The notes under the pieces are model-generated. The model made no database searches. It had not been told where the DNA came from and saw only the letters and a program-made list of their open reading frames with translations. Below are positions 28,180-36,491 of a stretch of DNA of 64,000 bases, one piece after another. Each line of letters begins with the position of its first letter. Within the stretch, counting starts at the first letter, position 1. The translations under genes and the position numbers were made by a program. Origin of the DNA: JAKAWQ01 sp963840545 (lineage in GTDB: Bacteria > Pseudomonadota > Alphaproteobacteria > Acetobacterales > Acetobacteraceae); the NCBI GenBank assembly GCA_963840545.1, contig CAWIZE010000012.1, positions 1-64,000 of the forward strand. The letters run 5' to 3'.

Positions 28180-28808
28180 GGCGCCGGACCGCCGTCCTCA
28201 TCAGCGGACGGGGCAGCAACATGCAGGCGCTGGCCCGCGCCGCCGCCGATCCAGCCTTTCCGGCCGACATCGCCCTCGTCCTCTCGAACCAAGCGGCGGC
28301 CCCCGGACTGGCACTCGCAGATGCGGCGGGGATCGCGACGGAGGTGGTCGAGCGGCACGGCGCGACGCGGGAAAGCCATGAGGCGGCGATCGATGCGGCG
28401 CTGCGGCATCACGAGATCGCGCTGGTTTGCCTCGCGGGATATCTGCGCATCCTCTCGCCCTTCCTGGTCCGGCGTTGGCAGGGGCGGATGCTCAATATCC
28501 ACCCGAGCCTGCTGCCGGCTTTCCCCGGGCTCGACACGCACGCCAGGGCGCTCGCCGCCGGGGTCAAGCTCCATGGCTGCACGGTGCACCTCGTCGGTGA
28601 ACAGCTCGATGACGGCCCCATTCTCGCGCAGGCTGCCGTGCCTGTGATACCCGGCGACACGTCGGAAACCCTCGCCGCCCGGGTGCTTGCGCAGGAGCAT
28701 CAAATCTATCCGCTGGCGCTGCGGCTCATCGCCGGCGGCAGCGCGGTGCCTGCCGCTGCCGGAGCCGTGCTTCTGAACCCCTTGCCGGCGGCCGGGATGG
28801 GGTCATAA
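28176..28808 (+). CDS. purN: Phosphoribosylglycinamide formyltransferase
   Basis: Transfers formyl from 10-formyl-tetrahydrofolate to GAR in purine synthesis. The 210-residue protein shows AVLISGRGSNMQAL at 6-19, the catalytic neighbourhood NIHPSLLPAFPG with its Asn and His, HGCTVHLVGEQLDDGPI with the catalytic Asp, and QEHQIYP near the end. It overlaps purM by four bases, forming a two-gene purine operon, with a small oxidase subunit gene 57 bases downstream. Confidence 0.96.
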   Translation: MRRRTAVLISGRGSNMQALARAAADPAFPADIALVLSNQAAAPGLALADAAGIATEVVERHGATRESHEAAIDAALRHHEIALVCLAGYLRILSPFLVRRWQGRMLNIHPSLLPAFPGLDTHARALAAGVKLHGCTVHLVGEQLDDGPILAQAAVPVIPGDTSETLAARVLAQEHQIYPLALRLIAGGSAVPAAAGAVLLNPLPAAGMGS

Positions 28809-28824
28809 AAAGGCGCCAATCACG

Positions 28825-28843
28825 TTCGCGCGTTCCGCGCGAA
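28825..28843. terminator. Hairpin between purN and the oxidase subunit gene
   Basis: TTCGCGCG (28825-28832), loop TTC, CGCGCGAA (28836-28843): a perfect 8-bp stem. No T-tract follows, so it may be a weak terminator or a leader hairpin for the next gene, whose ATG is 23 bases on. Confidence 0.35.
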
Positions 28844-28865
28844 GGAAAGGGACCGAGGCGCCCCA

Positions 28866-29021
28866 ATGGCCGAATTTGCCGCCCATTCTCCCGCCGTCAT
28901 CACGCCGGACGAGTTTCTCGATGATCGCCAGCACTTCTGGAGCGGCTTCTACCATTTTGTCTGGACCGTCGCGGCCTGCCTCGTCGTGCTCCTTATCCTG
29001 ATGGCGTATTTCCTGCTGTAA
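28866..29021 (+). CDS. aa3-type cytochrome c oxidase subunit IV (51 residues)
   Basis: A short gene with AAAGGGACCGAGG upstream of the ATG. It encodes a soluble N terminus, then the segment DDRQHFWSGFYHFVWTV leading into a single membrane helix at about 31-51 (hydrophobic residues VVLLILMAYFLL). This layout, about 45-55 residues with an FxxF/W aromatic patch before one C-terminal helix, matches the bacterial aa3 oxidase subunit IV family. That family is a small accessory of the alphaproteobacterial heme-copper oxidase. The main oxidase genes are not in the window. It follows purN and converges on hppA, 12 bases away. Confidence 0.75.
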   Translation: MAEFAAHSPAVITPDEFLDDRQHFWSGFYHFVWTVAACLVVLLILMAYFLL

Positions 29022-29033
29022 GCTGCCCCCGGC

Positions 29034-31127
29034 TCAGCCGGCCGCCGCCAGCGCGGCAAGCAGCAGCAGCGCCACGATATTGGTGATCTTGATCATCGGG
29101 TTCACCGCCGGTCCGGCCGTGTCCTTGTAGGGGTCGCCCACGGTGTCGCCGGTGACGGCGGCCTTGTGCGCCTCGGAGCCCTTGCCGCCGTAATTGCCCT
29201 CCTCGATGTATTTCTTGGCGTTGTCCCAGGCGCCGCCGCCCGAGGTCATCGAGATCGCGACGAAGAGACCGGTGACAATGGTGCCGAGCAGCATCGCGCC
29301 GAGCGCGGCGAACGCGGCACTCCGGCCGGCCGCCGCCCAGATCACGAGATAGAGGACGATCGGCGCGAGCACGGGCAAGAGCGAAGGCACGATCATCTCG
29401 CGGATTGCGGCGCGCGTCAGCAGATCCACGGCGCGGCCGTAATCGGGCTTGGCGGTGCCTTCCATGATGCCGGGGATCTCGCGGAACTGCCGACGCACCT
29501 CGACCACGACCGATCCGGCGGCGCGGCCGACCGCGGTCATCCCAAGCGAGGCGAACAGATAGGGCATCATGCCGCCGATGAAGAGCCCGATCACCACGTA
29601 CGGATTCTGCAGCACGAAGCTCACCGCGAGGTTCGGAAAATCGTGATGCAACTCCTCGGTGTAGGCGGCGAACAGCACCAGCGAGGCAAGTCCCGCCGAA
29701 CCGATCGCGTAGCCCTTCGTCACTGCCTTGGTGGTGTTGCCGACCGCATCGAGGGCATCGGTGGTCCGCCGAACCTCCTTCGGCAGGTCCGCCATCTCGG
29801 CGATGCCGCCGGCATTGTCGGTGACCGGCCCGTAGGCGTCGAGCGCCACGATCATCCCGGCCAGCGCCAGCATCGTCGTTGCCGCGACCGCGATTCCGAA
29901 CAGGCCGGCCAGCGCATAGGAAAGGCCGATGCCGATGCAAATGACGACCACCGGCGCCGCGGTCGATTCCATCGACACGGCAAGTCCCTGGATCACGTTG
30001 GTGCCGTGGCCGGTGGTCGAGCTGCGGGCGATGCTCTGCACCGGCCGGAAGTTGGTTCCGGTGTAGTACTCGGTGATCCAGACGATGAGCCCGGTGACGC
30101 CGAGACCGACCACCGAGCAGAGGAAAAGCGTGAAGCCGTTCACCGCCTGGCCGGTGGTCATCACGATCGGCGCGGTGATGCCGAGGAGTGCCGCCATCAG
30201 CAGGAAGATCGCGACCATCGAGATCAGGCCGGTCACCAGGAGACCCTTATAGAGCGCCCGCATGATCCCCTGGTCGGGCCCGATGCGCACGAAGTAGGTT
30301 CCGATCACCGAGGCGATGATGCAGACGCCGCCGATGCCGAGCGGCAGCATCAGGAGCGCATTGCGAACGGGACCGGTGAAGAAGGCCGCGGCGAGCAGCA
30401 TCGTGGCGACCAGGGTGACCGCGTAGGTCTCGAAGAGGTCCGCGGCCATGCCGGCGCAGTCGCCGACATTGTCGCCCACGTTGTCGGCGATCACCGCCGG
30501 GTTGCGGGGATCATCCTCGGGGATGCCGGCCTCCACCTTGCCGACGAGGTCGGCGCCAACATCGGCCCCCTTGGTGAAGATGCCGCCGCCGAGACGGGCG
30601 AAGATCGAGATCAGCGAGGCGCCGAAGCTTAATCCCACCATCGCCTCGAGGACCTGGCGGAGATCGGCGACCGGCGTGATCGCCCGCAGGATGAAGTAGT
30701 AGATGGCGACGCCAAGCAGGCCGAGCCCGACCACCAGGAGTCCGGTGACCGCGCCGGCCTTGAAGGCGATGCCGAGCCCGGCATCGAGGCCGCGGCGCGC
30801 GGCCTCGGCAGTACGGACGTTGGCACGCACCGAAACGTTCATGCCGATATAGCCGGCCGCGCCCGAGAGCGTGGCGCCGATCAGGAAGCCGATGGCGACG
30901 CGAATGCCGAGCGCGACCGCCAGCACGATGAGGATGACCACGCCAACGATGGCGATCGTCCGGTACTGGCGGTTGAGATAGGCACGCGCGCCTTCCTGGA
31001 CGGCGGCGGCGATCTCCTGCATCCGCGCGGTGCCGGCATCCGCCGCGAGGACCTCGCGGCTGGTGCGAAAGCCGTAGGCGAGCGCGAGGGCCCCGCAGAG
31101 GACGACGACGATGCCCAGGAGAATCAT
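29034..31127 (-). CDS. hppA: Membrane proton-pumping pyrophosphatase
   Basis: Couples pyrophosphate hydrolysis to proton export across the inner membrane. The 697-residue, roughly 16-helix protein has the catalytic loop GGGIFTKGADVGADLVGK followed by VEAGIPEDDPRNPAVIADN (about 180-215) and the second acidic motif DNVGDCAGMAADLFE. At GNTTKAVTKG (K467) it carries Lys where potassium-dependent enzymes have Ala, which marks the K+-independent H+ subtype. It is a single gene, converging on the oxidase subunit gene. Polyphosphate genes elsewhere in the window fit a general emphasis on phosphate energy. Confidence 0.95.
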   Translation of the reverse strand: MILLGIVVVLCGALALAYGFRTSREVLAADAGTARMQEIAAAVQEGARAYLNRQYRTIAIVGVVILIVLAVALGIRVAIGFLIGATLSGAAGYIGMNVSVRANVRTAEAARRGLDAGLGIAFKAGAVTGLLVVGLGLLGVAIYYFILRAITPVADLRQVLEAMVGLSFGASLISIFARLGGGIFTKGADVGADLVGKVEAGIPEDDPRNPAVIADNVGDNVGDCAGMAADLFETYAVTLVATMLLAAAFFTGPVRNALLMLPLGIGGVCIIASVIGTYFVRIGPDQGIMRALYKGLLVTGLISMVAIFLLMAALLGITAPIVMTTGQAVNGFTLFLCSVVGLGVTGLIVWITEYYTGTNFRPVQSIARSSTTGHGTNVIQGLAVSMESTAAPVVVICIGIGLSYALAGLFGIAVAATTMLALAGMIVALDAYGPVTDNAGGIAEMADLPKEVRRTTDALDAVGNTTKAVTKGYAIGSAGLASLVLFAAYTEELHHDFPNLAVSFVLQNPYVVIGLFIGGMMPYLFASLGMTAVGRAAGSVVVEVRRQFREIPGIMEGTAKPDYGRAVDLLTRAAIREMIVPSLLPVLAPIVLYLVIWAAAGRSAAFAALGAMLLGTIVTGLFVAISMTSGGGAWDNAKKYIEEGNYGGKGSEAHKAAVTGDTVGDPYKDTAGPAVNPMIKITNIVALLLLAALAAAG

Positions 31128-31321
31128 GCCGGAAAGATCCCTTGCTGCAGCGGGCGAACGGGCGGGAAGACTTGGCCTGACGGAAAGCGGCCGGGACGGC
31201 CGGTCGAGGCCGGCGGACCATGCCAGAAGCGGATTGCCGAGGCAACATGACGGCCCCCCTTGCCGCCCCCGTCGGCGTTGCTTGCCAAGCCCGCGCGACC
31301 GGCCCAGAGAACGGCCGGTTG

Positions 31322-31395
31322 GCGCCCGTAGCTCAATTGGTCAGAGCTGGCCGCTCATAACGGCCTGGTTGCAGGTTCGAGCCCTGCCGGGCGCA
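31322..31395 (+). tRNA. tRNA with CAT anticodon (elongator Met or Ile2)
   Basis: Folds as a complete 74-base cloverleaf: acceptor GCGCCCG/CGGGCGC, D-stem GCTC/GAGC, anticodon stem GGCCG/CGGCC with loop CTCATAA, T-stem GCAGG/CCTGC with loop TTCGAGC, discriminator A. CCA is not encoded. The CAT anticodon means elongator methionine tRNA or the isoleucine tRNA whose C34 is modified to lysidine. Acceptor pairs C4-G69 and C5-G68 resemble the isoleucine species (TilS determinants), so Ile2 is slightly preferred. It is not an initiator, whose first base pair is mismatched. Confidence 0.92.
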
Positions 31396-31406
31396 GTTTG
31401 CCGCTG

Positions 31407-32165
31407 TCAGCGATCGCGGTTGCGGTCGATCAGCCGCCGGCGCGACTGGCCGAGATGGAAGCGCATCGCGGTCTCCGCGGCATCGGGGTCCTGTGCGATA
31501 ATGGCCTCGAGAATGACAGCGTGCTCGTCGAGCGCGCGTTCGGCCCGACTTTTCGAGCCCGTCTGCGTGAGCCTGAGGCCGAGGCTGACGAATCCGATGA
31601 GCCTGTCCTCGAGCACGGCGAGCGTCGCCGCAAAGAACTCGTTGCCGCTTGCCGCGGCGATGTGGTGGTGAAAGGCGAGGTCGCTGGCGGGCGCGATCGC
31701 GCCGGCAATGGCTTCGGCCGCGAAGGCACGATGGGCGGCGACGATGCGCTCGAGCTCGGGCCCGGTGCGGCGCTCGGCGGCATAGCGGGCGGCGGCCGCC
31801 TCGAGCACAATCCGGACCTCAAGGCAGCGGAGATATCCGGCGATCTCGCCGGGGTCGACAAAGTCGGCCACCCGCGCGACCGGCCGCGCCATGACGTAGG
31901 TGCCCGAACCCTGCCGGGCGCGCACGAGTCCGTCGGCGCCCAGGCGCTGCAGGGCCTCGCGCACGACCGGGCGGGAGACCCCAAACATCCGGCAGATCTC
32001 CTTCTCGGGCGGGAGGCGGACGCCCTCGCGGAGACGGCCGGAGACGATCTGCTCGAAGATCTGGCCGTAGAGCTGGTCGCCGAGCCGCTGGCGCCGCCCG
32101 AGCACCAGAGCGGTGCCGGCCTCCGGCCCGGCCCCGCTTTCGTCAGCGGGCGCGTCGCGTCGCAC
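31407..32165 (-). CDS. GntR family regulator with FCD ligand domain (FadR subfamily)
   Basis: A transcription factor. The N-terminal winged helix (RLGDQLYGQIFEQIVSGRL, PPEKEICRMFGVSRPVVREA, DGLVRARQGSGTYV) binds DNA. The C-terminal all-helical FCD domain senses a small molecule and is expected to bind a metal through residues such as the D, H and H of DLAFHHHIA. It is the last gene of the ABC importer cluster and probably controls it. The start is unsure: GTG 32165 (used here) overlaps the permease gene, while GTG 32105 follows a GGAGG at a long spacing. The 3' end faces the tRNA 11 bases away. Confidence 0.85.
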   Translation of the reverse strand: MRRDAPADESGAGPEAGTALVLGRRQRLGDQLYGQIFEQIVSGRLREGVRLPPEKEICRMFGVSRPVVREALQRLGADGLVRARQGSGTYVMARPVARVADFVDPGEIAGYLRCLEVRIVLEAAAARYAAERRTGPELERIVAAHRAFAAEAIAGAIAPASDLAFHHHIAAASGNEFFAATLAVLEDRLIGFVSLGLRLTQTGSKSRAERALDEHAVILEAIIAQDPDAAETAMRFHLGQSRRRLIDRNRDR

Positions 32166-33006
32166 GGCCCACGATCTGTGTCGGATCGACGAAGCGGAGT
32201 GCCACCAGGAGGCAGAACAGGCTGGCGAGCATATAGACCACCGCCATCGCGTCGATCGACTGGTTGGCGCGCACCCCCGGAGCGAAGACCGCGTAATAGA
32301 GGGCAACGACCAGAGTTTGGGTGCCCGGCCCCGAGGTGAGGAAGGTCAGATCGAAGAGCCCGATCGTGCGTACGAGCACGAGCACCAGGGAGGCAAGGAT
32401 CCCGGGCGCGAGCAAAGGCAAAAGGATGTGGCGGAAGAGCGGCCCGGTCCGTGCCCCGAGGACGCGGGCCGCCGCCTCGACGCGCGGATCGATCTGCTCG
32501 ACGAAAGGAACGAGCACGAAGATCACGAACGGCACCGCGGGAACGAGATTGGCGAGGACCACGCCCGTCAGCGTGCCGCCGAGCCCGAACTGGTAGAGCA
32601 CGGAGGCAAGCGGGATTCCGTAGGTGAAAGGCGGCACGATCAGCGGCAGGAGGAAGACGAACAGCGCCAACCGCTTGCCGGGGAAATTTCGCCGGGCCAG
32701 CGCATAGGCGGCGGGCACGCCGAGCGCCGCCGACGCGAGCAGCACTGCGACGACGATCTCGAGGGTAACGATGAGGACGTCGGGGAGCTGGAATTCATTC
32801 CAGGCCGAGGCGTACCAGTCGGCCGTATAGCCCACCGGAAGCCAGGTGCCGAGCCAGCGCTGCGCCAGCGAATCGAGCACCACGCTGGCGACCAGAAGGA
32901 TGAGGTTGAGAATGAAGAGGCCGCTCAGCAGCCAGACGAGCGACCGCCAGACGATGGCGCCGATCGCGCGCTGCCGGTCCGTGGCATGGGTCGCGGCGCC
33001 GCCCAT
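32143..33006 (-). CDS. ABC importer permease 2 (spermidine/putrescine-iron type)
   Basis: A 287-residue inner-membrane permease with about six helices. It includes VAVLLASAALGVPAAYALARR in the first half and the ATPase-contact loop EAAARVLGARTGPLFRHILLPL in the second. It starts five bases after permease 1 and forms the channel with it. The PotC/ThiP-like architecture suits small organic cations, anions or ferric complexes, and the ligand is not evident. Confidence 0.88.
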   Translation of the reverse strand: MGGAATHATDRQRAIGAIVWRSLVWLLSGLFILNLILLVASVVLDSLAQRWLGTWLPVGYTADWYASAWNEFQLPDVLIVTLEIVVAVLLASAALGVPAAYALARRNFPGKRLALFVFLLPLIVPPFTYGIPLASVLYQFGLGGTLTGVVLANLVPAVPFVIFVLVPFVEQIDPRVEAAARVLGARTGPLFRHILLPLLAPGILASLVLVLVRTIGLFDLTFLTSGPGTQTLVVALYYAVFAPGVRANQSIDAMAVVYMLASLFCLLVALRFVDPTQIVGRATRRAR

Positions 33007-33011
33007 TGGGG

Positions 33012-33920
33012 TCAGCCCTTTCCGGCTGCCGCCGGGCCGCGGTAGAGCCGGTTCTGCCCCTTCAGGATCAGAACGACGATCACGACCTGCACCAGCGCCA
33101 TGATGATCGCGATCGCCGAGCCCATCGAATAGTCGTACTCCTCGTACGCGGCATGATAGGCGGCGATCGCCATCACCCGAGTGGCTCCGGAGGGCGCACC
33201 GACCAGCACCGCGGACGGATAGACGGAGAAGACCTGCACGAACGAAAGGCAAAAGGTGGTCGCGAGCCCGGAGGCGAGCAGCGGCAGAAGAATGGCTTGG
33301 AAGCGCTGCCGCGGCCCCGCCCCCAGTACCGCGGCAGCATTCTCGAGCGAGGGGTCGATGCCGGTGACGTAGGAGAGCGTGAGCAGAAAGGCGAACGGAA
33401 ACCCGAGAATCGCCTGCGAGATGAAGAGCCCCCAGTAGTTGTGCAGGAGGCGGAGCGGTTCGCCGATGATCCCGAGCAACTCGAGCCCGCGGTTGAGCCA
33501 ACCGAGCGGGCCGAGATAGTTCAGCATGCCCTCGGCGGTGAGCACGGTGCCGAGCGTGATCGGGATGACGAGGATCGTCGTCAGCGCCCGCTGCCAGCGA
33601 AAATGCCGCACTTCGAGGGCGAGCGGCACGGCGACGACCACGTTGAGCAGGGTCACCGGGATCGCGATCTCCAGCGTCGTGAAGACGGTGTCGTATAGGA
33701 AGGGATCGGCGAAGAAGCGCTGGTAGTTGGCAAGCCAGCCGCCCTTCATCGGCCTGAGCGAGAGCCACAGCCCGTAGAGCGCGGGATAGACGAAGAGCGC
33801 GAGTGTGAAGACGAGGGCCGGGACGATCAGGAGCGTCGTGCCGTCGAGGCCGCGAGCGGCGAGCCTGAGGCGAAGGCTCGGCGCGGACCAGGCGGGAGCG
33901 GGGCGGGCAAGACCGCTCAT
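33012..33920 (-). CDS. ABC importer permease 1 (spermidine/putrescine-iron type)
   Basis: A 302-residue permease. A hydrophobic start around LLIVPALVFTLALFVYPALYG leads into five further helices. The ATPase-contact loop is ENAAAVLGAGPRQRFQAILLPL. The start overlaps the ATPase gene's stop by four bases. The protein resembles PotB-like permeases and pairs with the permease encoded next to it. Confidence 0.88.
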   Translation of the reverse strand: MSGLARPAPAWSAPSLRLRLAARGLDGTTLLIVPALVFTLALFVYPALYGLWLSLRPMKGGWLANYQRFFADPFLYDTVFTTLEIAIPVTLLNVVVAVPLALEVRHFRWQRALTTILVIPITLGTVLTAEGMLNYLGPLGWLNRGLELLGIIGEPLRLLHNYWGLFISQAILGFPFAFLLTLSYVTGIDPSLENAAAVLGAGPRQRFQAILLPLLASGLATTFCLSFVQVFSVYPSAVLVGAPSGATRVMAIAAYHAAYEEYDYSMGSAIAIIMALVQVVIVVLILKGQNRLYRGPAAAGKG

Positions 33921-34984
33921 GCCGGCGATCCGGCATAGACCAGCACGCGCTCGGCCGAAGCGGAGAGCCGCACGGTTTCGCCCGCGGCAAGGCGGCGATC
34001 CGAACGGAAGAAGAGATCCTCTCCCTCCGCAGTCCGGCCAGCGGCGTAAAAGTCCCGGCCGCGAAACTCGCAGGCCGTGACGGCGGCCGTGAGCGGGCCG
34101 TCAGCGGCGGCCACCAGATCTTCGGGACGAATCGCGGCGAGCGCCTCTCCCGCGCTCATGGGCTCGATCGGCGTTCCCTCAAGCCAGACTCCGCCGACGC
34201 GGAGCCTGAGCAGTCCGCCGGCGGCCGGCTCGGCGGGGCCGGTAATGATGTTGCGGTAACCCATGAATTCGGCGACGTCCGCGTGCGCGGGGCGGGCGTA
34301 CAGCTCTTCCGGCGCACCCACCTGGCGGACCAGCCCGTCGTGCAGAACCACGATGCGATCGGCCAACGAAAGCGCCTCGTCGTGGTCATGCGTGACATAG
34401 ATGGTCGAGGAGCCGAGCATATTGTGGATGCGCCGGATCTCGCCCCGCATCTCGAGCCTGAGCTTGGCGTCGAGATTCGAGAGCGGCTCGTCCATCAATA
34501 CGAGCGGTGGTTCGACGACGATCGCACGCGCGATCGCCACGCGCTGCTGCTGGCCGCCGGAGATCTGGCCGGGTAGTTTGTCGCCGTGCGCGGTCAGCCG
34601 GACGAGTGCCAACGCCTCCTCGACCTTGGCCGCGATCTCGGCCCGTGCGCCACCCTTCATCCTGAGGCCGAAGGCAATGTTTCCGCGGAGTGTCATGTGC
34701 GGGAAAAGCGCGTAGTTCTGGAACACCATCCCGAATCCGCGCGCCTCCGGCTTCAAATGATCGATGCGCGTGCGGTCAAGCCAGATGCTGCCGCCGGAAA
34801 GGGCAAGGAGGCCCGCCAGGCAGTTGAGCGCGGTCGATTTCCCGCAGCCGGAGGGGCCGAGCAGGGCGATGAACTCGCCCCGCCGGATGGTGAGCGTGAT
34901 GTCGCGGAGCGCATGAAGCGCCCCGAACTCCCGCCGCACTCCCTCCAGGCGGAGCTCCTGGAAGTCCTTTGCGGAGAAGGCCAT
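33917..34984 (-). CDS. ABC importer ATPase (PotA/CysA-like)
   Basis: A 355-residue ATPase with Walker A LLGPSGCGKST, Q-loop VFQNYALFPHMTL, signature ISGGQQQRVAIARAI, Walker B LVLMDEPLSNLDAKLR and switch HDHDEALSLADR. The C-terminal TOBE domain region (IRPEDL, then TACEFRGRDFYAAGRT) is typical of PotA, UgpC or FbpC. The start is ATG 34984 (MAFSAKDF), 16 bases after the binding-protein gene. The frame is open further upstream, but that part overlaps the binding-protein gene. Confidence 0.9.
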   Translation of the reverse strand: MAFSAKDFQELRLEGVRREFGALHALRDITLTIRRGEFIALLGPSGCGKSTALNCLAGLLALSGGSIWLDRTRIDHLKPEARGFGMVFQNYALFPHMTLRGNIAFGLRMKGGARAEIAAKVEEALALVRLTAHGDKLPGQISGGQQQRVAIARAIVVEPPLVLMDEPLSNLDAKLRLEMRGEIRRIHNMLGSSTIYVTHDHDEALSLADRIVVLHDGLVRQVGAPEELYARPAHADVAEFMGYRNIITGPAEPAAGGLLRLRVGGVWLEGTPIEPMSAGEALAAIRPEDLVAAADGPLTAAVTACEFRGRDFYAAGRTAEGEDLFFRSDRRLAAGETVRLSASAERVLVYAGSPA

Positions 34985-35000
34985 CGCCTGTTGGGCTTGG

Positions 35001-36185
35001 CTATCCGGCGGTGATCTTGCCGATCTCGCGGTCCCAGCGCCCGAACGCATAGACAAGGCGATCGGCCGGCAGCGGCAGGACCTCGGGCGTCGTCGCGATC
35101 AGCTGGTCGTAGAACGGCCGGCCAAACTCCCGGATGACGTCCTGGCTTTTCTGGGGCGCCATGGACAATGTCACGCCCTGCACGGCAGGCCCGGGATAAA
35201 AGTAGCCGGCATCGTAGGTCACCGCCTGTTGTCTGGGCTCCAGCATGAAGTTCATGAGGTCGAGGATGACGGCGAGCTTGCGTGCGGCGGTCCCTTTGGG
35301 CACGCACATGTAATGCGCGTCCGTAACCATGCGGAACCCCTTGAACACGGAGACCTGGTACGCCTTCGGTACCACGCCGATCGCGCGCGGATTGATGTCC
35401 CAGCCGAGCTGGGTCGGCGTCATATCGCGCAGGCCGGAGCCGAACTCACGCATCGTCACCGCAGTGCCGGCGGGATAATACTCGATGGTCCTGCCGAGCT
35501 CCGCGAGGTAGGCCCACGTCTTGCTCCAGCCCTTCTCAGGGTCCATCGGACCGGAATCGCCAAGAAGATAGGGCAGACCCATCATGAAGATGCGCGCCGG
35601 TCCGGAATTGGCCGGCCGGGCGTAGATGAATTTCTTCGGATTGGCCTTCGCCCACGCCAGAAGCTCCGCCGGGCTCGTCGGCGGATTGGGGACCTTGGCG
35701 GGGTTGTATTCGAGGAGGGGACCGGCCGGGCAGAAGGTGACGCAGAGGCCGTGGCCTGCAGCGATGCCCTGCATCTTCAGCGCCATGGGAAGATATATCT
35801 TGGCGGGATCGGGCAGCGCCCCCGCGTAGGCCGGGAGAAGCTCGAGCCAGACCCCCTGCGCGATCCCGGCAGAGAGCGCATCGATGCCCGTGAGGACGAG
35901 ATCGATGTCAAGCCGGCCGGCCGATTGCTCCGCCTTGAGCTTGCCCGGAAGCTCAGGGGCGGGGGCCTGGTTGAAGCTCATATGCGAGACCAGGTGCGGC
36001 TTCTGGCGCGCATAGGCTTGGAGCGCCGGTTGGGTCAGCGCCAGATTGCCGGCGACATCGACAATGTTGAGCGCCACGGGGCTTTTCGGCAGCGGCGGCG
36101 CGGTGGCAGCGCTCGCCTGGTCAGCGAGTGCTGCGGCGGCCGCGGTCCCGAGCAGCGCCCGTCGCGACATGCCATGAAATTCCAT
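35001..36185 (-). CDS. ABC importer substrate-binding protein
   Basis: The 394-residue periplasmic receptor of the importer. The N terminus MEFHGMSRRALLGTAAAAAL has a Tat-like SRRALL motif followed by a hydrophobic stretch and an alanine-rich cleavage region ending in ASA. The mature part has the bilobal type-2 fold expected of PotD/FbpA-like proteins, for example LDIDLVLTGIDALSAGIAQG and YARPANSGPARIFMMGLPYL. A GGGAGGA site lies eight bases before the ATG. It is the first gene of the operon, so expression is probably set by the promoter at 36277-36306. The ligand is unknown. Confidence 0.86.
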   Translation of the reverse strand: MEFHGMSRRALLGTAAAAALADQASAATAPPLPKSPVALNIVDVAGNLALTQPALQAYARQKPHLVSHMSFNQAPAPELPGKLKAEQSAGRLDIDLVLTGIDALSAGIAQGVWLELLPAYAGALPDPAKIYLPMALKMQGIAAGHGLCVTFCPAGPLLEYNPAKVPNPPTSPAELLAWAKANPKKFIYARPANSGPARIFMMGLPYLLGDSGPMDPEKGWSKTWAYLAELGRTIEYYPAGTAVTMREFGSGLRDMTPTQLGWDINPRAIGVVPKAYQVSVFKGFRMVTDAHYMCVPKGTAARKLAVILDLMNFMLEPRQQAVTYDAGYFYPGPAVQGVTLSMAPQKSQDVIREFGRPFYDQLIATTPEVLPLPADRLVYAFGRWDREIGKITAG

Positions 36186-36276
36186 GATTGAATCCTCCCG
36201 ACCTCGGGCGGCGCACGCCCTTGCTATTCTTGATGCGTTGGCGCCGAGCTCGCGCCATTGGCGTGCCGGCGTGGAG

Positions 36277-36306
36277 AAACTAGGACAAGCCGGGGCGAGT
36301 TGTCAA
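36277..36306 (-). promoter_or_regulatory. Proposed promoter of the PotA-type importer operon
   Basis: On the minus strand, TTGACA (36306-36301) is a perfect -35. After an 18-base spacer, TAGTTT (36282-36277) could be the -10. The ATG at 36185 is about 85 bases downstream. It lies in a 306-base region without a gene (36186-36491) between this operon and ettA. Confidence 0.5.
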
Positions 36307-36319
36307 TTCATTTTACCAA
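36300..36319. promoter_or_regulatory. Candidate GntR-type operator over the -35
   Basis: A 20-base imperfect palindrome of the form TTGnnAAnnnnnnTTnnCAA overlaps the proposed -35 box. It is AT-rich in a GC-rich genome. The GntR/FCD regulator encoded at the end of the same cluster is the obvious candidate to bind it. The match to known FadR-type operators is only partial. Confidence 0.35.
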
Positions 36320-36491
36320 TCGCCTCTCGAGTTTCCGTCAGGTTCCATCGATTTGAAAGATTTTCTTCTCTTCCCAAGCCTGCCGGCCCCCTCCCCTGAG
36401 GGGTAGATCTTTGCAAAACGGCGCAGCGGCACAATGTTGCGGCCTACCCCCCTTTCACCAGTGCCGACCCTGGGCGGCGGAGCGAACGCGG

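Noticed and set aside
29166..30632. A 488-codon open frame opposite hppA
   Set aside because: His/Asp/Arg-rich antisense frame typical of the complement of membrane-protein codons.
31322..32306. tRNA 3' end as an integration site for a genomic island
   Set aside because: No integrase, no direct repeat of the tRNA end and no change in base composition nearby.
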